DNA of 64,000 nt from Absidia repens (lineage: Eukaryota > Mucoromycota > Mucoromycetes > Mucorales > Cunninghamellaceae): assembly GCA_002105175.1 (NCBI GenBank), contig MCGE01000020.1, positions 496,001 through 560,000 on the forward strand, read 5' to 3'. Numbering within the stretch: position 1 is the stretch's first letter; every line of letters begins with the position of its first letter. The translations under genes and the position numbers were made by a program. Positions 11,059-24,781 of this stretch are shown piece by piece. The notes beneath the pieces were generated by a model. The model searched no databases and was not told the origin of the DNA. It saw nothing but the letters and a program-made list of their open reading frames with translations.

Positions 11059-11690
11059 CCCGCCCACGTGGGTATTTTATTTCCCCCCTATTGCCATTTT
11101 CTCTCTCTCTCTCTCTCTTTCCTTTCTTTTTTTTTTTTCCATTCTTCGTAATTGTGGCTCCTATGGGGTTCTGGTGGACTTAGATTAGTGTCAGGTTTAG
11201 TTAGAAGGGGTTTCAGCTCAGGGATTACAAGATGCATGGGGAAACCCTTTGATTTTGGCTTTAGGATCTGAAGGTACCATTAGTTGGCTCTTTGGAGTCT
11301 CCACTAGCTCAACTTAGTATTAGTTTGACCATATTTTGTATGCGCATATGAATAAAGCATATCTCTTTTTACATCCTTCAATGAAAACCATGTCCCATTA
11401 GTCTCTTTTATGTACAAGAGATCCCTTTTTACCATCTCCCCGTTAGATTAATGTAGACAATTATTATACTTCAATAAAAAGTATCTCTTTTTAGTCTATC
11501 TCCTGCTTTGTACAGTATACTAGTTCCCTTTTTGAAACTATCCTTTTCGATTGGTGTTGACCATTCTCCGGAACTTCCATTAGTCTCCCTCATGCTAGGT
11601 CTATTTATATCCCTTGATTGTTGTCGACTTTTGCAGTTTATGTTCATGCTTCACTAAAGCACATCCTTCCCTCTCTTTTTTTTTTTTTTC
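11059..11690 (+). repeat. Dispersed repeat element, copy A (+)
   Basis: Starts with CCCGCCCACGTG, followed by a CT-rich tract, a conserved core (TTTCAGCTCAGGGATTACAA then GATGCATGGGGAAACCCTTT; CCATTAGTTGGCTCTTTGGA), then AATAAA-bearing subunits with ATTAGTCTC...GATCCC...TTACAATcACCCC...GATTAATG...TTGTTGTGCTTCAATAAAA skeleton. It matches four more copies in this window. The right boundary is approximate. Confidence 0.75.
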
Positions 11691-12541
11691 AACCATCAAT
11701 TTCTATTATCATACTCATCGGGTATTGTACAATCCATTTTGTTCTCTTTTCTGTGTGTATGATATGATATAAAATGCATATTATGATATATATACGATGA
11801 TGATGATTTCGGTAACGATTGGCGGAGTGGAGGGAATCTCTGAACAGACCAGCATCGCTTCAATAGTGTGCATTCATTGATAGTGTGTCTTCAGATGATA
11901 TGTCTGTTTAACTTTTTTATTCGACTATCAAATGTGATATAGATGATGCAGCAGTTTTTAGACCATTTTACAGACCCGATCAACTTTCCATGCTTATAAC
12001 TGTTCCTTTCTTTTTTTTTTTTTTTTAAAGACGGGGGGAGGGTCGTCTATGACGATCATATTCTTTTCAACCATGACAAAATATGCATATATAGGCATAA
12101 ACAAAGACAGCAATCATAAACAAAGACAAGAGCGCATGAGTGATAGATATAAAACGGTTTTTATTCGTAACCAAAAAAAAAAAAAGGAATTGTATGTATG
12201 TCATAATAATTTCTATAACTACAAATAAAGTCCATTTCAAACGATTCTGAATGACCTCTATTTACGACCGTTCCATTCTAGGTTGCGGCACAACCAGAAA
12301 GTGACATTGTGGCGAATATATATAAAAAAAGAGATAATTTTTATTAAAGAATAGCAATGGCTATCAAATAAAAGATAAAAAAAAAAAAACAAGGGATACA
12401 CATGATGAAAAGGGGGAGGGAGGGAATGATCAATGACAAAACCATCATCACCAGAATATTACCAAACTAAACTACACACCAGAGGCATTCATACACCAAA
12501 TACCCGTACACATACACACACATTATATAAATGCGCATGCT
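11691..12541. other. Intergenic, AT-rich
   Basis: The right part (about 12180-12541) is the probable 3' UTR of the farnesyltransferase beta gene on the minus strand. The remainder has T and A homopolymers and no coding signal. Confidence 0.45.
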
Positions 12542-14769
12542 CTATTGATTGTCGTCGATCTCATCAGAGGGTTCTTCATCAGAGGGTAACAAGTGACGAA
12601 CTGGTGCGAGTTCTTCGGCATAAAAGTGATGGATCATATGTCGAGCTTTCTTGACGGTGATATTGTGGATGGGATGTGTTGGTGCCTACAAGAGATGAGG
12701 AGGAAAGGTGTTAATATGCATAGTGTTAAGTATAGTTCGTTCCTCCTCAAATAAACAATCTTCTCGCCGCACGAAAAACTTACTAGTAAATTGTCCACAT
12801 CGCCAACCACCACAAAGTCATTCGAATATTTCCACATAAGAGAGCCCAAACCACCAACAAAGGGATTCAGTCCGAGTGCCATGATTGCTTCTGCCTTTTC
12901 TTCATCCCTATCGACCAAATGCTGTGATGTTGACAACCCAGATAAACAATAACAAGTGTGGTAATGATCCGCCCCTCTACAAAAAAAAAAAAAAAAAAAA
13001 AAAAAAGAACGGTCAGAAAGAGAGGAAGAGAAGAGGGGCGACAGGTATAGAATGCACTTACTTTCCAGGTTTATCTATCAATCCTCCATTTTCCGATTGA
13101 CAACACAATAAAATGTATTCTTGTAATGCTTCCCTATCAAACAAATAGTCCACTAGAGGTAACCCAAATAAAGTAAATAAATAATCATTACATCAGTTCT
13201 TTTATGAGGAAATAGGAGGCATACTTTCTTGCGTCTGATTTCCATTGGCTTGTTGTCGTCGAGTCAGTTCAGCACTCAAGAGAGGAAAGTCCCCAGCGCC
13301 CCAGAATGAATAGCATCCGTCCACCAGTTTATTCGTTCGACCTTGAAACCCGCCTTCCAATTGCATTTGTCTGTCCACACACCATTTCTAATATACCCCC
13401 CCAAAAAAAATAAACGGAATATGCATGAGAGTGAGTTGTAACCTTCATAAGTATATATTTCACACTTGCAACTTACCGTTAACTTGTCCACATCTAATTT
13501 CCCCATTTCACCCAATATTTCGATGGCTGCCACACCACAAAAAGTATATCCGTTATGTGCTTCCTTCCCAGGATACGGTCCAATGCCACCTTCATATGTT
13601 TGTGCTCTTTTTCCCATAAAACCGAAAACAAATGATCCGTTAGTCTATCTTATCTCAATCCTATTTTCTTTTTTTTTACCTTGCTATAAAATCTCCACAG
13701 TTTTCCATTAATTCAGGAGTCAATAGATTGGTCAAAGCAGCCACCGATAATGCACAATACGACCCACTAGATGTGTATAAAAAATAGTTGTTATCTCAGT
13801 TAATACCACATGCATTCTATTTTTCTCTGTCCATGATGATGATGGTTGGCTTACCGTATATCTATTTCCCCACCATCATGCATTGTAAAAGATCCATCAG
13901 GTTGTTTCATTTCGAGCAAGAATTGATATAAAGCAGTTCTACAACACAATGTACATTTCAAAAAATAGATGAGAACCAAAGATCAGGCTTCATTGCGTGG
14001 GTATTTTTTTTTTTTTACCTGTCAATCGAATCAAATGCTTCCTTTGTACCCAAGATGGCAAGAGCATTGACAGCTGCATAGGTGGTTGCCAAATGTGCCA
14101 ATTGATTCGGTCCACCACCAAACCCGCCAGATGGATGTTGACATACTCCTAAAGTGGCTACCCCTCTAATAAAAACCATGTCAATAATATATAGATACAT
14201 TATATGAATATGCTCGTATCACTATTTCGAGATTGATTGGGGGGGGGTTGTTTACCTGGTCCGAATATCGGCTGATAAAGGTGCTTCCAAAAGGTCCAAA
14301 GCATGAAGCATCCAATACATCAACCAAGGCCGACTTGCATCCAAAGCCACCATCCAACGTCCAAGATGTTGTAGGCCACGATTGATATAACTTGTATGAG
14401 TGTCGCGTTCAAGTCGAACACTGTTATCATAAAACAAGAGTGGGTGAGCAAGTGATGGGGTTCATTGAAGTCGGAAAACAGTTTCTCCTTACGTTTCTAA
14501 GCTTTGTCGATTAGCATTGTTGGGAGCATAGGGTACAAATGCATCTAATACTAAATCTTCGGTTCGTTTCTGGTGACGCATAAACAAAAAAAAAAAAAAA
14601 AAGTAGTAAAGGATGAGTGGGAGTTCCAGTCGCTTCGTTTATCAGTACACTTATAGAAGATGGAGTATATAAAGGTAGTACTTGCCTGTTCAAAAGATGT
14701 TTCGGTAGGAAGACCGTCGTCTTTCACACGTAGTGTATGTAAAGATACAGTTTCGTTAAGGATTCCCAT
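12542..14769 (-). CDS. RAM1: Protein farnesyltransferase subunit beta
   Basis: Catalytic subunit that, with the alpha subunit, transfers farnesyl to CaaX proteins such as Ras and a-factor-type pheromones. Eleven exons on the minus strand (14769-14686, 14569-14493, 14420-14256, 14165-14019, 13938-13855, 13766-13680, 13606-13477, 13387-13225, 13152-13062, 12976-12784, 12685-12542) give 454 residues. Prenyltransferase repeats are clear: GGFGGGPNQLAHLATTYAA, PDGSF, YEGGIG, GYTFCG, EGGFQGR, NKLVDGCYSFW, NGGLIDKPGK. The three zinc ligands are present: Asp281 and Cys283 in LVDGCYSFW, and His349 in YHTCYCLSG. A short insertion follows the YCLSG helix (residues ~355-400). The first intron uses a GC donor (CAG|GCAAGT), a permitted non-canonical site. 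It is divergent from the MSI1-type gene. Confidence 0.96.
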
Positions 14770-14958
14770 GGTATAAGTTGTTTGTTGAAAAGCAGAAAAA
14801 AGAAAAAGAAAAAAAAAAAAAGAGTGAGGAAAAAGCAGCCAATGAAAGAAAGCGGTAATTCAACAATTCAAACCTCATGAGGTTTTTGATTTTTTTGTCG
14901 CGGCCCCATTTTCGCGAATTCTCTCTCTCTCTTGTTTTTTCACCCGCACACTATACCA
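14770..14958. promoter_or_regulatory. Shared divergent promoter (farnesyltransferase beta / MSI1-type)
   Basis: Only 189 bp separate the start codons. It contains a CCAAT box (14839-14843), a perfect 14-bp palindrome AACCTCATGAGGTT (14871-14884), an E2F/MBF-like TTTTCGCGAA (14909-14918) and a CT repeat (14921-14931). The CGCGAA element would suit cell-cycle control of a histone chaperone; this is inference from sequence. Confidence 0.4.
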
Positions 14959-16988
<2,030 letters not shown>

Positions 16989-17963
16989 ATATTTCTTCTT
17001 AGTAGAATTAGCATTTTGATTTAGTATAGACCTTATAATAGTTTTATAGCACTTGTATATTGAATAAATAAATAAGAATACATTGTTGACAATGGATTAG
17101 ATATAATGTGACCTTAGTGGGATGAGTTTTTTTTTTTTTTTTTGACTTTTAGGTTTAGCAATAAGGTGCCAAGAAAGTTATACTTTTTATTGGCATAAAC
17201 ATCGGGGGGGGGGTAATCAAACTGTATTGGAGGGGAAATAAGATATTATATATTATTTATTAGGAAAATCATGTTGTCTGTTGTATTAGGGGGAGGGCTA
17301 AAAGGATGTGTTGTAATTCTTAATGAGCAAAATATGTGCGTCTCCACTAGAAAGGACTATCATGTGATATAACAGTTGTCAAATTGGGGTTCGTACTTCA
17401 AATGCAATGAGGCAAATATTATAGAAAGGTTTGCCAATTTTATTTTTCTGGCGACGCATGTAAACAAAGAAATAGAAAGCTCGTCTATGATCATAAAAAT
17501 AAAAAAATGAAACGTCCATTACGAGCAATTGTAAGCAACCAAAAACAACATCAGCCCCACATCTTTTTTTAAAAAAATCTTGGCCTGATAACTCTAAAAA
17601 AGGAGATGTGATCCAATGAAAATCGACCCCTGGATTATTCAATCATACAGGTTCTTCTGTCATGGTTATTATCAGGAAAGAGGGTAGCGAATGAATCGGG
17701 GTGTCAGTCAAGTACACTGCATTCCTAACTGAGAAAAAGTAGCTTTAGGGTTCATTTTTCTTATTATTATTTTGCGGGTGTGATAAGCGCACGGTGGTGA
17801 GTGGAAAAAAAAGTAACCGCGTTCTTTGATTGGTGGTATTAATAAAGCATAAAAGACTCAAACATCCCGACCATTCGCTTTTTTTTTTCTTTCTTTCTTT
17901 TTCTTTTTCCTCTCATTCTCACTCCTCTCCCTTTCCATTACTCAATCTTATGTCTTCTTTATC
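16989..17963. other. Intergenic: MSI1-type 3' UTR and Ecl1-like promoter
   Basis: AATAAATAAATAAG at 17062-17075 may be the poly(A) signal of the WD40 gene. The right part has an ATTGG (CCAAT) box near 17829 and a CT-rich leader at 17880-17945. G and T runs are frequent. No gene is recognised. Confidence 0.5.
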
Positions 17964-17967
17964 ATGA
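17950..17967 (+). promoter_or_regulatory. Short upstream ORF overlapping the main start (ATGA)
   Basis: ATG at 17950 opens a five-codon ORF (MSSLS) whose TGA (17965-17967) overlaps the main ATG (17964-17966). This is the layout used for termination-reinitiation control. It acts only if the transcript begins upstream of 17950, which is likely but unproven. Confidence 0.45.
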
Positions 17968-18569
17968 GTGATCTCTTCTGGTGTACCCATTGTGACAGTG
18001 CAATTAGTCAATCTTCAGTAAGTCTTTCGATTTTTTTTTTAAAAGCTGGAATACATATCTGACACTTTTTCCTTTTCTTTCTATAAATATAGAAATCATT
18101 GTATTGTAGTGAACAGTGTTTACGTGCGGATGCGTTAAAAAATCATCCTTTACTCGGCTACACTTACCCAGAATTTGTAGACTTCCCCAGACCTTACTCA
18201 AAACGAACGACATACTCACCTGAATCTTTACTATCAACAACGACATCATCATCGTCTGCATCCAATAAAGATTCAGCAGCTTCGATCCATACTGTACCTA
18301 CTCTGTCCACTTGTCATTCCAGTTGTCAATCATCACCGACTCTATCTGCGTTAAACTTTACTGGTACTACCATCCCATCACCACCACCACTCCTTCACTT
18401 ACCACCTACACTATCAACAACAGCAACAACGACAACAACAACAACAACATCATCATCATCATCAACCCCAAGCAAACATTCTATGCCTTCATTTTTATTG
18501 ATGGGTGCTTCAAATGCTACTACTGCTTTAAGCCGTCCGTCGATCCTAGATTATCGTCCAAGTCACTGA
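17964..18569 (+). CDS. Ecl1-family-like small zinc-binding protein
   Basis: Two exons (17964-18017, 18093-18569) give 176 residues. The N-terminal 30 residues carry WCTHCDSAIS and, across the intron, SLYCSEQCLRADAL: two CxxC/CxxxC pairs that fit the Ecl1 (life-span regulatory factor) pattern known from fission yeast ecl1-3, which bind zinc and respond to starvation. The rest is Ser/Thr/Pro-rich low complexity. The Ecl1 proteins are usually shorter, but filamentous fungi have extended versions. Function in this organism is inferred from the motif only. See the overlapping upstream ORF. Confidence 0.7.
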
Positions 18570-19127
18570 TGCTCTGTTTGGAATATTTATTATTACTTAT
18601 TATTACTTCCCTTTTATTGTATATAGAATTGATCCCCCCCCTTTTTTTATCTCCTTCCTATCATCAATGCTCGCTTATTCACCTACCCGCCCCTTTTTTT
18701 TCTTTTTTATTTTTACTTGACTCTAGTTAGTCTATATTACTATATCATACTCGTGCTTATCTTTTATTCCCCTCTCCCCCCCTCTCTCTCTCTTGTCCAT
18801 CCATTGATTTCATTATACGCACGATTTATTTTTATTTTTATTTATTTTCCGTCTCACATACCCGCCAGCATCACCGCTATACCCTCTTTTCTCCTCCCCC
18901 CTTATCTCTTTCATTCATTATACACCAATCATTGTCTCTTATTTTGTATTCCCTTGCCAAAACAATAAAAAACCTATCATACCCGTATCAATTATGTCTT
19001 TTTTTTTTTTTTTTTTTTTGAGGGGTCATTTGAAAGTGGAGGGTATGGGGGATTTTTTTTTTTTTTTTGCAAACGAGTCATTTTTTTGCACTCGTTATGG
19101 AAATAGAACAAAAAAAGAATATCACAT

Positions 19128-19163
<36 letters not shown>

Positions 19164-19523
19164 GTTTGGTACCCTTCCCTTATCTTCGCATATCTTTTCC
19201 TTACGCTTCAAATACATCCAAAATACCAATACATACAATTAAGAACAAGTCCACACAAATAAAAAAACAAAACAGTACACACACACACACACACACCATT
19301 ACATCATTTTTTTTTTTTTTTTTTTTTTTTTCCTTTTACCACATCTCCCTCCCTTTTTTTATTTTTATTTTTATTTCCCCTCTCTCTCTTCCAAAAAAAA
19401 TCGCACCAATAAGATAAGTTCCTTTGATCAATTTGATAACCGTAACACAAATCGGTATATCTGAAGACCCAGCTTTTTTTTTTTTTTTAATACACAACCA
19501 TTTTTTTATTTTATTTTATTTCA
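18570..19523. other. Homopolymer-rich convergent intergenic region
   Basis: Between two convergent genes. It holds T runs at about 18997-19019, 19052-19066, 19131-19161 and 19308-19331 and a CA microsatellite at 19276-19297. Open frames here are Phe-rich artefacts of the T runs. No gene is supported. Confidence 0.6.
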
Positions 19524-22500
19524 TCATTCAACCACAAACCAACGAGACCCAAGATAATCTTTAAACCAATGTTCCACAAAACAGACTACTCTATAACTAG
19601 CACTAAAACTATCATTATCACCATCACTACTAATACTACTATTGCTACTGCTTGATGAGTCCAGTAGATTGGTGGTGGTGGTGGTGGTAGTGGTGTCCTG
19701 AGCCACATCCCATGCTTGCCCAATATGTATAATGTGTGTCCATCCACCTTCCAATCCATTTGACAATGGCGCGTCGTCCATGGGAGCCTGGTCCAGTACC
19801 ACATGTGCATGAGGAGTCGTCTCATTAAGCGGTTGTGTGGGCAGTTCCCAATCCAATAATAAATCTTGAAGCACCGAAGGATGTAATTTCACACCGTGCG
19901 TGGGGCGTTTGGGGATGGTGTGGCGGGGTAGAGCGCGGCGTGATGGTGATCCTGTGCCAGACGATTCTTCATCGGAGGTGGAAGACGAAGACGATGAGGA
20001 GGTGGGTGTTGATAATGGTACTTGATCATCTTGACCTTGGTGTTCGTTTTCATCGGCAAGTGTGATAGAGAGGGAGGGTAGAGCGCTGCTATCGTGGGAG
20101 CCGTGTTTCCTTAATCGATGGCGGTGTTGTTGTCGTCGTCGTCGTCGTCGTTGGCGTCCATGGTAATAATGATGTGGTGGGGCCGTGAGTGGTTCGAAGC
20201 TTTTGGTGCTGCTGGCGCCAGATTCGATCGATGATAGTAGCGAGAGCCGATCGATTTCGGATGCGGGGGATGAGATGTCTGGTAAGTGAAGGGAGGATGT
20301 TTGTGATAGATGTAAAGACGATGGTTTTGATGAAGGTGGAGAAAGGCCGCCGGGAATGGGAGACAGTGATGATGCTGTTCTTGCTGCTGCAGATGACGAT
20401 GGCGACGGCGTTGCCGAGAACGCTGTTGGTGTTGTTGATTGTTCAGGTGGGTTGCTATTTTCACGGCGATGGTGGAGTATGGCGGCACGGAATTTCCTCG
20501 ACCGTCGAGCAAGCCGTAGGCTGGAGAGTGGACTACTTGAAAGGGTGCCTCGACGACCGCTGCTGAATGATTTGTCTTCTTCGTCCGACGATCTGATAGC
20601 GCTGGTAGGTGTTCCATCTGTGTAATCAGGTGAAGACGACGATGACAGCGACATTGACTTTGCCGCCGACGCTGCTGGTGGTGGTGATGGTGATGGTGAT
20701 GATGATGATGATCGTCTTGTTGCATTTGTTGAGGTTTTGTCCGGTATCATCAAATGTTGTGAAGTACTGTTGGCCGTTGGGTGAATCGGTAATGAATCTA
20801 CCGGTATCCCGTCTTTCCCCTGTCGATCCTTTTCATACTTGGTGTCATTATCCCCCTTTCTGTTTTTGCCGCCCTTGTTGCCATTTCTTTCTTTTTCAAC
20901 GTCGACTTTGTTTTTGCTGTGTTTGTTGATGTCTCTAGTAGCATTCGTCACTTTTCTTTCCCCATCATCATCGCCATCGATAGATAATTGCCGCTGCTGC
21001 TGCTGCTGCTGGGTATGGTTTTCGGTTATAATAATAGGTAAGCTGTTATTGCTGGCCATGGCATATGATTCATAGGAGAGCGTAGAAGATGATTCATTGA
21101 ATGGGAGCGGTTTGAGTCGGCATAGCTTTGTCAACAACCAATGCATCATCTTCGCCAGGCACCGATTGTAATACGGATCCCAAGGAGAATTGGAGTAGCT
21201 TTTGCCCCACAACTGTGCCGATGATCGTCGTCGTTGATGTCGATGATTGTTGTTATTGTCATTGGTGATGTTGTTGTTGTTGTTGTTGTTGTTGTTATGA
21301 CTGCCTCCACCGTCACTGCGGAATCGATAATCTTCCAAAGTATCGGTTGCGATCATGTCATGGTGAATAGGCGTGAGTTGAATAGCAGTACCCCAGTTTT
21401 CGTCTTCCAACCCCGCATTGTCGAAATCGTATCGATCTCTCATTCTCTCTTCAAAGGAGTCCGGAGGTGATGGTGAAAAGTCCAACGGTTTATTTGGCCG
21501 TAGGCGATAGTCATCCACATACACCACGCGCAAAAAATGACAAAATCGCTTCACAGTATATACCACAGCAGGATCACTAAAGTAGAGAATGCTGATGAGG
21601 AGTCCTACAAGAGAAACAATGGTGGGAATTAAGTTATTGATTAGTCGGAACAGTTAAGATCTCCATTTCCCTGTTCTTTGGTGCTTTTTACCTTTCTATA
21701 AAGTATATTTACCTTGTACATTTGTAAGTACATTACCAGCAATGAGACTTTTGTAATTTACAGGACGGCTAAGTAAGCTTTCGAATCCAGCGACAATGTT
21801 AGACATTTTTGAGAGGAGAGGAACTAAAAAAAAAAAGGAACGAGAAAAAAATAAATACATGATGGATTTTGGATCAGCGGCGGTGTTTTAAAGCCCCAAC
21901 CTGTCAAAAAACGCATATAACTTACTCAATGCATAAAACGCAGATCGAATGATGACATCGCGAAATATTTTGATAGGATTAACGTGTCGGAACCGATTTG
22001 ATAAAACGGGCACTGCAGACGCTGTACTGCTCCGAGCATAACGCACCGAGGTTTCCGCAAAATTGTAGCGCTCCATCTTATATCTTATAAGGAGGATCAA
22101 GACACATACTACAGCCACTGCAATTGGGATCATTTGTGCCGTAAAATACCATGTCTAATCATGTTGAAAACAACGACAACAACAGAACCCTGTTATTTCA
22201 TGACTATTTTCGCTTTTATATTTTTCACTTACCCATTTGAATTCATTGAGGTTTTTTTTTCCGAAGTAATACCGAATCCTAAAATAAAGACTCAAATCCG
22301 GTGAGTATATATAATACATGATAATGATTGATCTTTCTATACCAACAATGAAAGCGGGCAAGGTAATCAGCCGGGCCATGACGAGTCGCCACAGCAGACA
22401 CAAAGACGCTGTAAATAAAAATAGTCGCATAGTAATATTTCTCCAGCCGCAAGGGATGATTGACGTTAAGCACCAAAACGCATACCGTATGCACAGCCAC

Positions 22501-22827
22501 CAAAGCCAAACATAATGGAGATGCAATGTCAGCCCAGCTTACAAAAAACGCATCAGCAGAGCATGCGGCACCGTCCGCCGGGACAATCATGGCTATACGA
22601 AACACTGCACGCAGCACTTCAAAAAAGCAAGCGAGTACAGTAAGTCGAAGAGAGATTCGATTGAGTTCCATCACCTTGTAAAACGTCAAACAGCCATGGA
22701 AAAGACAGACTATGAGATTGGTTACCAAGGAAAGTGCTGTCGTAGTATAAAATAAAGCAGACAAGCTTTCATAATATTGAAGTGTATTACCAACGTCATC
22801 TGTGGCACCCTCCTCAGTATTTGACAT
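19524..22827 (-). CDS. Seven-transmembrane GPCR-like receptor with a very long Ser-rich C-terminal tail
   Basis: Five exons on the minus strand (22827-22343, 22278-22233, 22154-21926, 21823-21713, 21604-19524) join to 983 residues. Hydrophobic helices fall near residues 23-47, 57-80, 93-122, 131-148, 178-201, ~240-258 and 271-297, giving seven. The loop after helix 4 has a Cys-Trp-Ile (FHCWIRYYFG), and helix 7 ends in ISILYFSDPAVVY, features seen in cAMP-receptor/Git3-like fungal GPCRs. The remaining ~680 residues are cytoplasmic by prediction, rich in Ser, Asn, His and Asp runs, with a more ordered island near the C-terminus (LHPSVLQDLLLDWELP) and a Trp-rich end. The ligand and exact class are unknown. 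The start is the ATG at 22827. Confidence 0.72.
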
Positions 22828-23158
22828 GACCAAAAAACAAAAGCGATAATTTATATAATATCTGCAGTATCAACGTAGAAATCGGAAAGAAAACAAAAAC
22901 AACAGCAACAGAAGATCCTAGCTTCCCCGATTCCCCCGCCACTCTTTTAAGAAAACATTCCACAAAAAACTAGAAAAAAAGAAGAAGACCCAAATATGGT
23001 AAATCGAATTCGCACTGTCAATTTTCTATTTTATTTCAAGATTGATACAATAAAAATCAAAAAAAAAGAAAAAAAAAAAAGGAATCGCAACTAAGACTAA
23101 ACTTTAATAAAAAGGGATAACTAACTAACTACACGAAGCACACTACATACAATACAAT
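22828..23158. other. Spacer between receptor start and mtIF-3 stop
   Basis: Carries the receptor 5' leader and the IF-3 3' UTR, both on the minus strand. A-rich; no gene seen. Confidence 0.45.
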
Positions 23159-23995
23159 CTATCCCGATTTTTTTTGTTCAAAGACCATACTACAGTTGGA
23201 TCCAGAGAATGTCGGCGGTTTGGCGAGTTTGTAGATATCGAGTTGTTGTTTCACCTGGGCAATGACTTCCTGTTGTGTTTCCTTGTCGACCCGCTTCTGA
23301 CCCCGTTTATACACGACATCGACTTTGACCTTGTTGCCCTTGTCCAAAAATTGCACGGCTTTCCCCAGTTTGTGGCCCATATCATGCGGACTGACATTCC
23401 ACCCAAACACAATTTCCTTGGTCACTTGGTCTGAGCTCACCGTCTTCTTTTTCTTGTTGGCCTTGTGTTTATCAAACAAATGCTTCTTCTCAAGTAATCG
23501 ACACACCGGTGGGCGAGAGGTAGGGTCCACTTCCACAAGAAAATACAGCGACCGATCAAACGATTGTAATACACTGTCTAATCGTTTCCGTTCCGGATGC
23601 ATTTGACCTTGTTCATCCACAAATGTAATCCATCGGCTGGTGATTTCTTCATCGCGCCTTGATCGGCCGCTTTTGTCTGCTGCTGCTGCTGCTGTTGATG
23701 ATGCCTGGGACATTGATGAGACTTTGCCCTTGGTCGATGATGGTGAGGACAATGACGATCTGATTCTTGTGTTGCTGCTGGTGGTCGATCCTACAGAGTC
23801 CCGTAAGATTTGTTTCACGGCTTCCAAGCGACTGGCATCGGGCACCTGTGATTTGTTCTTGTTGCTCATGAGTTTGCTGGGACTGGGTCGGAAGAGGTGC
23901 GCCGTGCTGTATTCACATACCGAGGTCATGGGTGTCCTTCGTGCCAGACCAAGTCTGCTATAGCCACACAATGTTTGGAGAGCGGAGCGTTGCAT
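23159..23995 (-). CDS. Mitochondrial translation initiation factor IF-3
   Basis: Binds the small mitoribosomal subunit, keeps subunits apart and proofreads initiator tRNA. A single exon of 278 residues. The first ~40 residues are basic, without early acidic residues (MQRSALQTLCGYSRLGLARR), fitting a mitochondrial presequence. A Ser-rich linker follows. The IF3-N domain (~115-185) shows NEEITSRW-like DEEITSRWITFVDEQGQ, LDSVLQSFD, LVEVDP and PVCRLLEKK; the IF3-C domain (~190-270) shows TKEIVFGWNVSPHDMGHK, KAVQFLDKGNKVKVDVVY and a Lys-rich end. Length is normal for fungal mtIF3 (AIM23-type). No intron, unlike its neighbours. Confidence 0.93.
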   Translation of the reverse strand: MQRSALQTLCGYSRLGLARRTPMTSVCEYSTAHLFRPSPSKLMSNKNKSQVPDASRLEAVKQILRDSVGSTTSSNTRIRSSLSSPSSTKGKVSSMSQASSTAAAAADKSGRSRRDEEITSRWITFVDEQGQMHPERKRLDSVLQSFDRSLYFLVEVDPTSRPPVCRLLEKKHLFDKHKANKKKKTVSSDQVTKEIVFGWNVSPHDMGHKLGKAVQFLDKGNKVKVDVVYKRGQKRVDKETQQEVIAQVKQQLDIYKLAKPPTFSGSNCSMVFEQKKSG

Positions 23996-24508
23996 AAGTC
24001 AGAGTATATGTTGAATGTGTATAGTATTAAAAAAAAAGAAAGGCAAGAGCGGATTTGAAAAAATAAATAAAAAAAATAATATAATTTCAAGGCCATGAAA
24101 AATAAACAGCGGTCACTGAAAATGAGAAAAAGTAAATAGAAAAAAAAAGGCTCGCCATAAAAAAAACCTGGTAGGCTAAAATTAGTGTTCAATGAAAATC
24201 GATGATTGGCATACCCACCATGATGTTTAATTAGGGCACATGAGTGAGATGATAAGAACCCTTCAGACCAGGGTTTACCCCCCCAAAAAAAATGGAAGCC
24301 TGTCAAATGTTCATATTGTAGGAAAACCAGTGTTGACAGTACTACAAAGCATGATATATATATATATTTACTTTATTGTGACTCTTGTAAAAACCACTAT
24401 GATTAAACTAAACTACATATTTTTGACATATGGAACGTTTGCATATAGTTTTGCTCGCCTCCTTATTCGAACATTTGTAACTCAGCGTCGCAGGTGTGTA
24501 CCTCTCAA
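23996..24508. other. Intergenic left of the foldback element
   Basis: AT-rich promoter side of the mtIF-3 gene and an unassigned stretch. Short frames here have no coding character. Confidence 0.4.
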
Positions 24509-24733
24509 CGGAATTTTAATAGCCCTTTTAGGCTTCAAAACCAGTGAAAAATGATAGCCTGACAGGCTAAAATGGTACAAAATGGCGCTGGGACGCCGCA
24601 AAACGGCCTCACCTATATTTTGATCACTATAATTTTCATGAATTTCTTGATAAATTTTTTTTTAAACTTGACAAAATTTACAGAGCTTGTACTATTAAGC
24701 TCTCGGTGTATGTAAACTGATACCTTCCCGCAA

Positions 24734-24781
<48 letters not shown>

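Noticed and set aside
18994..19417. Phe-rich frames near 19.0-19.4 kb
   Set aside because: Products of T homopolymers between convergent genes.
20111..20929. Overlapping open frames within the receptor tail exon
   Set aside because: Histidine-, valine- or arginine-rich translations of trinucleotide repeats in other frames of the Ser/Asn-rich tail; no conserved motif and no splice context.
22343..22485. Alternative intron in the receptor using the GTATGC donor at 22485
   Set aside because: It breaks the frame downstream. Reading through to the GTATAG donor at 22342 keeps helices 3 and 4 and gives the expected Cys-Trp-Ile loop.
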